Positions 31,556 to 36,846 of a stretch of 36,846 nucleotides of DNA are shown piece after piece. The notes under the pieces were generated by a model. The model did not search any database, had not been told where the DNA came from, and worked only from the letters and a program-made list of their open reading frames with translations. Position 1 is the first letter of the stretch; every line of letters begins with the position of its first letter. A program made the translations under genes and the position numbers. The stretch is from NCBI RefSeq assembly GCF_934371575.1, contig NZ_CAKRNY010000037.1:1-36846 (forward strand), written 5' to 3'. The DNA is from an uncultured Blautia sp. Lineage in GTDB: Bacteria; Bacillota; Clostridia; Lachnospirales; Lachnospiraceae.

Positions 31556-32332
31556 TTAAGATTGCTGCTTTTTTCGATAAACTGCTGGTGAACAACCAGT
31601 CCATTTCTTAAACTGCCTTATAAAATGAGTGGTATTTTCGTACCCCAGAAGATAGGAAATATCCTCGATTTTTTTGCCTGTGAACAGAAGCATATTTTTG
31701 GCACTGTTTATCCGAGCTTCGATCAGGTCGGCGGTAGGCGTGACTCCGTAGATTGATTTATAAATATTATAAAATCTGGATTTGCTGAATCCCACCTTTG
31801 CAGCCATTCTTTCTACAGGCCATTTTTCCTGAAGGCTGACAAACATTTCTCCACGAAGTCTGCGGAAATTTTCCGTAATTTCTGTACTAAAAACAGGTTC
31901 GCTTTCTCCGGAAACGGTCCGGTCCAATTTTATGAGAAGCTCCTGAAATTTTAACTGGATCAGTGTGTCTCTGTTTGCTCTGGCATTGTAGAATTCTGTT
32001 TCCAGTTCCCGGGTCAGCTCCGTGATAAAGTTTGTCTGGGAAGGATAATAGAGAGTGTCCAGCTTCAGATTCGTATTCTGCAAAAAAGGCTTCAGATCAC
32101 CGTGAAAATGGATCCAGTCATGTACCATGGGCATGTCACTTTCGAAATGCTGAGGTGTCCCGGGGCGGAAAATGATCACGGAATGTGGCTCTGTCACTAT
32201 GTTTCTTCCGTTATAAGTCAGTTTCATACTGGTAAAAAAATGAAGAAACGTGTACTCAGGATGTCCATGCTGGCGGTCGATATAAAGGGTGCGTTCTGGA
32301 TAAGCATGTCTTAGCTGGGATAATTGTATCAT
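31556..32332 (-). CDS. AraC-family regulator of the GH2 locus
   Basis: 258 residues. The cupin-like N-terminal sensor shows GHPEYTFLHFFTS, SVIIFRPGTPQHFES and HDWIHFHGD. The C-terminal AraC domain has MAAKVGFSKSRFYNIYKSIY as first helix-turn-helix and IEDISYLLGYENTTHFIRQF as second. AAAGGAGC lies 11 bases before the ATG. It has a consensus promoter in the intergenic region shared with the divergent GH2 gene and so probably activates that gene. Its stop codon is only 15 bases from the right end of the insertion sequence, so its original downstream sequence may have been displaced. Confidence 0.9.
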   Translation of the reverse strand: MIQLSQLRHAYPERTLYIDRQHGHPEYTFLHFFTSMKLTYNGRNIVTEPHSVIIFRPGTPQHFESDMPMVHDWIHFHGDLKPFLQNTNLKLDTLYYPSQTNFITELTRELETEFYNARANRDTLIQLKFQELLIKLDRTVSGESEPVFSTEITENFRRLRGEMFVSLQEKWPVERMAAKVGFSKSRFYNIYKSIYGVTPTADLIEARINSAKNMLLFTGKKIEDISYLLGYENTTHFIRQFKKWTGCSPAVYRKKQQS

Positions 32333-32388
32333 AACAAAGTGCTCCTTTATGGGGAAGATGTTTTCGTAATCTATCCTGTTTTGAATCT

Positions 32389-32417
32389 ATTTTAAAAAGA
32401 ATAGTAGGATATGTCAA
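32389..32417 (-). promoter_or_regulatory. Promoter of the araC-type gene
   Basis: Minus-strand TTGACA (32412-32417), 17-base spacer, TAAAAT (32389-32394). A direct repeat AATCTAT lies at 32368-32374 and 32384-32390. Confidence 0.75.
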
Positions 32418-32438
32418 CTTTTTCAAAACAATAGTACA

Positions 32439-32466
32439 TTGTAAAAAATCAGGAATTCTATATGAT
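32439..32466 (+). promoter_or_regulatory. Promoter of the GH2 gene
   Basis: TTGTAA (32439-32444), 16-base spacer, TATGAT (32461-32466). Starts about 22 bp from the divergent -35 box. Confidence 0.55.
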
Positions 32467-32510
32467 AGAAGACAGAAAATATGTTTCGGAAAAAGTAAAG
32501 GAGAGTCCAG

Positions 32511-34220
32511 ATGATTTACAGAACAGAACATCCAAAGCCGCAGTTTATGCGTGAAAACTGGCTGAATTTAAACGGAGAATGGGATTTCCAGCTGGATCCG
32601 GGAGCCAGCTGGGAGGAACAGGAGCTTTATAAAGATGCAGACGCTTATGCGAAGAAGATTAATGTACCATTTTGCCCGGAAAGTGAGCTTTCAGGAATCG
32701 GACATACAGATTTTATGAACTCTGTCTGGTATCGCAGAGAAGTAGAACTGGAAGAAAAACAGCTTGAAGGCCGTGTGCTCCTGCACTTTGGCGCAGTGGA
32801 TTATATGGCAACTATTTATGTCAACGGAGAAAAGTGCGGAACACATAAAGGCGGATACGTTTCTTTTGCCGTAGATATTACAGATCATGTTCATGCGGGA
32901 AAAAATACAATTGTGGTAAATGCAGCAGACGACACCAGGAGCCGTCTGATCCCTTCTGGAAAACAGAGTGAAAAATATAATTCCTACGGTTGTCAGTACA
33001 CCCGTACAACTGGAATCTGGCAGACCGTATGGCTGGAATTTGTGCCGGAAAATTATATAAAGAAAGTAAAATATGTGACAGATATTGAGGCAGGAACCCT
33101 TACGATTATGGCGGAACTTGTGGGAAAAGGAACTTTTTTGGCAGAAACTTTTTACAAAGGCAAGCCAGCAGGTGCTGCCAGTCATATTTCAGGCGGCGGA
33201 ACTGCAGTCCTGACCGTAAATCTTCAGGAAAAACATCTATGGGAAGTTGGAAATGGCCGTCTGTATGATCTGGTTCTTAAATATGACAGGGACGTGGTAA
33301 AAAGTTATTTTGGGCTTCGTTCCCTGCAGCTTGAAGGCAGAAAATTCCTTATAAATGGAAAATCTGTTTTCCAGCGCCTGGTTCTGGATCAGGGCTTTTA
33401 TCCAGATGGAATCTACACAGCGCCCTCTGATGTTGAACTGGAAAATGATATCAGGCGTTCTCTGGCAATGGGCTTTAACGGCGCACGTCTTCATGAGAAA
33501 ATATTTGAAGAACGTTTTCTGTATTATTGCGACCTTCATGGCTATATTGTGTGGGGAGAATTCCCTAACTGGGGACTGGACCATTCCTACGCAGACAGTA
33601 TTTACGGGGTACTTCCGGAATGGCTGGAGGAAGTGGACCGGGATTTCAATCATCCTGCCATTGTGGGATGGTGCCCATTTAATGAAACCTGGGATCAGAA
33701 TTACAGAAAGCAGTTTGATGAATTGATCTCTACTGTTTATAAGGCTACGAAGGCGGTGGACCCCACCAGACCCTGCATTGATACAAGTGGACATTTCCAT
33801 GTAGTGACAGATATTTACGATCTTCATGACTATGAGCAGGATCCGGCTGCATTTGCAGAACATTATAAAGAACTGGGAAAAACAAACAAATTCAATTTCC
33901 CACAGGCAATGGAAGATCGTCAGTCCTACGATGGGAAAAGTCCATTTTTTGTAAGCGAATACGGTGGAATTGGCTGGAATACCAAGGGCAAAGCCTGGGG
34001 ATATGGAAATATTCCGGAGTCGCCGGAAACATTTTTGAAGCGTCTGAAAGGACTTACAGATGTACTTTTGGACAACGAAAAAATGTTTGGCTTTTGCTAT
34101 ACCCAGCTTACTGACGTGGAACAAGAACAAAATGGACTATACACCTACGATAGAAAACCAAAATTTTCACCGGAAATCATTCGGGAAATTTTCAGCAGAA
34201 AAGCAGCTATTGAAGAATAA
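32511..34220 (+). CDS. Glycoside hydrolase family 2 enzyme, substrate unresolved
   Basis: 569 residues. A sugar-binding jelly roll (residues about 1-180; LNLNGEWDFQLDPG, FGAVDYMATIYVNGEKCGTH), an immunoglobulin-like domain, then a TIM barrel. Acid/base Glu392 in WCPFNETWDQ and nucleophile Glu483 in FVSEYGG are at expected places for GH2. The barrel entry reads FLINGKSVFQRLVLDQGFYP, without the GVNRHE motif of LacZ and many glucuronidases, so beta-galactosidase, beta-glucuronidase or an arabinofuranosidase-type activity cannot be assigned. It is shorter than LacZ (no C-terminal domains). No signal peptide: cytoplasmic. AAGGAGAG (32498-32505) supports the start. Flanked by AraC and LacI regulators and a sugar transporter. 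Confidence 0.92.
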   Translation: MIYRTEHPKPQFMRENWLNLNGEWDFQLDPGASWEEQELYKDADAYAKKINVPFCPESELSGIGHTDFMNSVWYRREVELEEKQLEGRVLLHFGAVDYMATIYVNGEKCGTHKGGYVSFAVDITDHVHAGKNTIVVNAADDTRSRLIPSGKQSEKYNSYGCQYTRTTGIWQTVWLEFVPENYIKKVKYVTDIEAGTLTIMAELVGKGTFLAETFYKGKPAGAASHISGGGTAVLTVNLQEKHLWEVGNGRLYDLVLKYDRDVVKSYFGLRSLQLEGRKFLINGKSVFQRLVLDQGFYPDGIYTAPSDVELENDIRRSLAMGFNGARLHEKIFEERFLYYCDLHGYIVWGEFPNWGLDHSYADSIYGVLPEWLEEVDRDFNHPAIVGWCPFNETWDQNYRKQFDELISTVYKATKAVDPTRPCIDTSGHFHVVTDIYDLHDYEQDPAAFAEHYKELGKTNKFNFPQAMEDRQSYDGKSPFFVSEYGGIGWNTKGKAWGYGNIPESPETFLKRLKGLTDVLLDNEKMFGFCYTQLTDVEQEQNGLYTYDRKPKFSPEIIREIFSRKAAIEE

Positions 34221-34251
34221 ATTTGTTATTATGGAACAGTGACAGAAAACG

Positions 34252-34298
34252 AATGGATATTGTACGTATGAAAAAAATACGTATAATATCCATTTTTT
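34252..34298 (+). terminator. Terminator of the GH2 gene
   Basis: An 18-bp stem: AATGGATATTGTACGTAT (34252-34269) with ATACGTATAATATCCATT (34277-34294), one G-T pair, then a T run. Confidence 0.93.
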
Positions 34299-34321
34299 AC
34301 CCAAATTTATGTAAAAAAATA

Positions 34322-34350
34322 TTGTGAATTTTACTAAAATGATGTAAGAT
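34322..34350 (+). promoter_or_regulatory. Promoter of the third lacI-type gene
   Basis: TTGTGA (34322-34327), 17-base spacer, TAAGAT (34345-34350). Confidence 0.5.
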
Positions 34351-34380
34351 AGAAAAAATACATAAAATAAGGGGTGCATC

Positions 34381-35358
34381 ATGGTAGGTATTAAAGATAT
34401 TGCGGAAGCAGCAGGAGTTTCGCTGTCTACAGTGTCCAATGTGATCAATGGAAAGCGGAATGTAGGAAAGAAAACAAGGGAAAAAGTCCTTCAACTTATT
34501 GAAGAAATGGATTATGTGCCCAACGAAGCAGGGAAGCTTCTGAAGACGAAAGAGAACCATACAATTCTTTTCGTTTTCAGTGATTTTGACCGGAGTTTTT
34601 ACCTGGAAGTTCTCAAAGGTGTGAATGATTATCTGAAAAATAAGGATTACGATCTTCTTATTTGTACCCAGCGTTCCTGCGAAAAATATATGCGGAACAA
34701 TATGAGCAGCGGCTGCATTGTGCTGGATGCGGCACTGCGGGATGACACTATTCTTCGATGTGCCAATGAAAACTATCCTATCGTTGCACTTGACAGAACA
34801 AGCGCATCACCCTATGTAAGAAGTGTAATTGTGGACAATTACCCGCCTATGTGCGAGATGATGCAGGATATCATAGACCGGGGCTACAAGCGTTTTGCAT
34901 TTTTAAGCGGCGTGGAGACCAGCCTTGATAATATGGAGCGCTATCGGGGATTTTGCGATACTATAGAAAAAAATGGCCTTCATTTTCACCAGAAAAATTA
35001 TTTTGTAGGTGATTACCGCGAGGAAAGCGGATATACAGCCGGAAAAATTCTTTCCCTGGCAGAACATCTTCCCGATGCGCTGATCTGTGCCAATGACAAT
35101 ATGGCCATTGGTGCGATCAAGGCGTTTAAGGAGAACAATATCCGCGTACCGGAGGACATTGCAGTGACGGGCTTTGATGATATAGAACGCGCCCAGGAAA
35201 TCGGTCTTACTACGATTACTGTGCCAGATTACGAAAGAGGTTATCTGGCAGCTTTGTATCTGGTGGAAGCTCTGAATGGAAAAGATGTTGCCAAAACATT
35301 CCAGATTTCACCAAAAGTGAAGATGAGAAAGACTGTTTTAGTAAAAAAACAAAAATAA
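34381..35358 (+). CDS. LacI-family regulator beside the GH2 and transporter genes
   Basis: 325 residues. N-terminal LacI helix-turn-helix: VGIKDIAEAAGVSLSTVSNV, then INGKRNVGKKTREKV. The sensor domain shows HTILFVFSDFDRSFYLEVLK, YPIVALDRTS, DRGYKRFAFLSG, DALICANDNMAIGAIKAF, EDIAVTGFDDIERAQ and GLTTITVP. AAGGGG precedes the ATG. It lies between the GH2 gene and a sugar-binding protein gene, and likely represses the transporter operon that follows; whether it also controls the GH2 gene is unclear since that gene has its own AraC regulator. The inducer is unknown. Confidence 0.92.
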   Translation: MVGIKDIAEAAGVSLSTVSNVINGKRNVGKKTREKVLQLIEEMDYVPNEAGKLLKTKENHTILFVFSDFDRSFYLEVLKGVNDYLKNKDYDLLICTQRSCEKYMRNNMSSGCIVLDAALRDDTILRCANENYPIVALDRTSASPYVRSVIVDNYPPMCEMMQDIIDRGYKRFAFLSGVETSLDNMERYRGFCDTIEKNGLHFHQKNYFVGDYREESGYTAGKILSLAEHLPDALICANDNMAIGAIKAFKENNIRVPEDIAVTGFDDIERAQEIGLTTITVPDYERGYLAALYLVEALNGKDVAKTFQISPKVKMRKTVLVKKQK

Positions 35359-35386
35359 AAAGTAAAATAGTAAAACGACTGATAAA

Positions 35387-35435
35387 ATCCTGTGTGAAAA
35401 GTGCTTAATAAGAGCGCCAAACACAGGATCTTTTA
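35387..35435 (+). terminator. Probable terminator after the lacI-type gene
   Basis: ATCCTGTGT (35387-35395) pairs with ACACAGGAT (35421-35429), 25-base loop, followed by CTTTTA. The long loop makes it weaker than the other terminators here. Confidence 0.6.
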
Positions 35436-35497
35436 TGCTATTTTACAGTGAAAATTACTGAAAATGAGCAAAGTGACGGAAAAACGCCAAAACCAGA

Positions 35498-35525
35498 TTG
35501 ACAAATAGTCATTTTATGCTATTAT
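35498..35525 (+). promoter_or_regulatory. Promoter of the right-edge sugar transporter operon
   Basis: TTGACA (35498-35503), 16-base spacer, TATTAT (35520-35525). A 12-bp direct repeat TTTTATGCTATT (35431-35442 and 35512-35523) has its second copy over the -10 box. Confidence 0.75.
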
Positions 35526-35581
35526 TCTAGTATAACGATTTACAAAATATGAACGGTAAATCAATTAAAGGAGGAAAAAGA

Positions 35582-36817
35582 ATGAAAGCTAAAAAAGTGA
35601 TGAGCCTGGCACTGGCAACAGCAATGATCGCAGGAATGACTGCATCCGCAACTGTTAATTGTTACGCAGAGGACGAGAGCGCAGACAAGATTATTATTTT
35701 CCAGTCTAAAGTAGAGATCACCGATCAGCTTGAGGAATTGGCTGAGACATACGAAGATGAGACTGGTGTTGAGGTTGAGGTTTGGGGAACCACTGGTGAT
35801 GATTATGTTCAGCAGTTAAAGACCAAACTTGCTAACGGACAGGGCCCGACAGTATTCTCATTAGCACCTGGCGCAGAGTCAGAGACAATGCAGAACTATC
35901 TTGCAGATCTTAGCGATTTAAGCTTCATTGACAAAATTGTTGACGGAATGGCAAATGAAATCGATGGTAAAGTTGTTGGTATTCCATACACAATGGAAGG
36001 TTTCGGAATGGTTTACAACAAAGACCTTATAAATGCTGATGAGATCACAGATTATGATTCTTTCGTACAGATGCTTCAGGAGCAGAAAGAGAACGGAATC
36101 AACGGATTTGGTCTTTCCCAGGAGAGCTTCTTCCTGATCGGACATATCTTAAATACACCATTTGCACTTCAGGAAGATCCTGATGGATTCATTGAGAAAT
36201 TAAATGCCGGTGAAGTTAAGATGGCTGATACTCCAGAGTTCCAGGAATTTGCTAAATTCTATGCAGCAATCCGTGACAATTCTTACAACCCGCTTGAGAC
36301 AAACTACGACAAAGAGTGCGGTGATTTCGCTACAGGCAAAACAGCAGCAATCCATCAGGGTAACTGGTGCTACAGCATGTTCGCTGATTATGATGTAGAC
36401 TTTGAGATGGGTCTTGCTCCACTTCCAATCTGCGGAAATGATAAGATTGCAGTAAGTGTTCCTGCAGCATGGTATGTAAACTCTCAGGCATCTGATGCTG
36501 AGCAGCAGGCTGGTAAAGATTTCCTTGAGTGGCTGTACACATCTGAAAGCGGACAGGATTATCTGATGAACGAGTTTGGATTCCTTCCGGTTGTTGATGG
36601 TATGGAAAATGATGAGCTTGATCCGCTTTCCCAGCAGGTTGCTGATGCTGCTGCAGAAGGAAAAACAATTTCCTGGCCGTTAAATCAGTGGCCGGCAGGT
36701 ATTGCAGATGTATATCTGGTACCAGTTGCAGAGCAGTTCTTCACATCTGATATGTCCTGCGAAGACTTCCTTGCAGCACTTGATGATGCTTGGGCACAGG
36801 CAAACGAAAAAAAATAA
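35582..36817 (+). CDS. Family 1 sugar-binding protein, no clear lipobox
   Basis: 411 residues; the start at 35582 follows AAGGAGG (35568-35574) by 7 bases, the ATG at 35549 has none. Sec signal peptide MKAKKVMSLALATAMIAG. The only nearby Cys lies in TVNCYAED, which is a poor lipobox, so processing by signal peptidase I near CYA is likely. Maltose-type binding fold: IIIFQSKVEITDQLEELAET, GIPYTMEGFGMVYNKDL, IHQGNWCYSMFADYDV and FLEWLYTSESGQDYLMNEFG. The window ends 29 bases after its stop, so its permease genes should be just outside. The ligand is unknown; the GH2 gene nearby suggests an oligosaccharide that enzyme cleaves. Confidence 0.93.
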   Translation: MKAKKVMSLALATAMIAGMTASATVNCYAEDESADKIIIFQSKVEITDQLEELAETYEDETGVEVEVWGTTGDDYVQQLKTKLANGQGPTVFSLAPGAESETMQNYLADLSDLSFIDKIVDGMANEIDGKVVGIPYTMEGFGMVYNKDLINADEITDYDSFVQMLQEQKENGINGFGLSQESFFLIGHILNTPFALQEDPDGFIEKLNAGEVKMADTPEFQEFAKFYAAIRDNSYNPLETNYDKECGDFATGKTAAIHQGNWCYSMFADYDVDFEMGLAPLPICGNDKIAVSVPAAWYVNSQASDAEQQAGKDFLEWLYTSESGQDYLMNEFGFLPVVDGMENDELDPLSQQVADAAAEGKTISWPLNQWPAGIADVYLVPVAEQFFTSDMSCEDFLAALDDAWAQANEKK

Positions 36818-36846
36818 TAAGCCTGGATTTAGCCGGCTCAATGTAA

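Overview
The window looks like chromosomal DNA of a gut Lachnospiraceae bacterium (Blautia or Ruminococcus gnavus-like). Evidence: moderate-to-low GC, strong AGGAGG ribosome sites, sortase-anchored Cna-B surface proteins, sugar loci with their own LacI or AraC regulators, an IS1182-type transposase, and a FprA flavodiiron protein of the anaerobic clostridial kind. Genus is inference. I see no tRNA, rRNA or CRISPR array.

1-6660: surface proteins. A very large cell-wall protein, cut off at its 5' end by the window edge, carries 14 Cna-B domains in an exactly periodic nested repeat, then SpaA-like repeats and an SPKTG sortase signal. A small secreted protein with a Pro/Glu/Thr repeat follows. 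6740-9935: an AraC-type regulator divergent from a GH36 alpha-galactosidase. 9953-12584: a flavodiiron protein fused to a high-molecular-weight-rubredoxin-like module, divergent from a Crp/Fnr-type regulator; the shared intergenic region holds a Crp-format palindrome exactly where a class II activator would sit. 12858-13010 is a remnant of an Rpn/PDDEXK transposase-like gene.

13140-20177: a ribose-type locus: ribokinase, terminator, then RbsB-like binding protein, a DUF2291 lipoprotein, RbsA, RbsC, RbsD and a LacI regulator. 20253-26804: a second sugar locus: a LacI regulator divergent from a lipoprotein binding protein, two MalF/MalG-type permeases, a GH13 oligo-1,6-glucosidase and a small VOC protein. 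Neither this set nor the one at the right edge has its own ATPase, so a shared MsmX-type ATPase elsewhere is inferred.

26978-29631: ThrH-like phosphatase divergent from alpha-phosphoglucomutase. 29756-31540: an IS1182-family element with an intact transposase. 31556-36817: an AraC regulator divergent from a GH2 hydrolase, then a LacI regulator and a sugar-binding protein whose permeases should lie beyond the right edge.

Together the sugar genes suggest import and cytoplasmic hydrolysis of alpha-galactosides, alpha-1,6-glucosides and an unresolved GH2 substrate, plus ribose-like sugars; phosphoglucomutase links glucose phosphates to storage and cell-wall sugar metabolism. The most interesting non-coding signals are the operator architectures at 11869-11884, 14093-14257 and 21419-21572.
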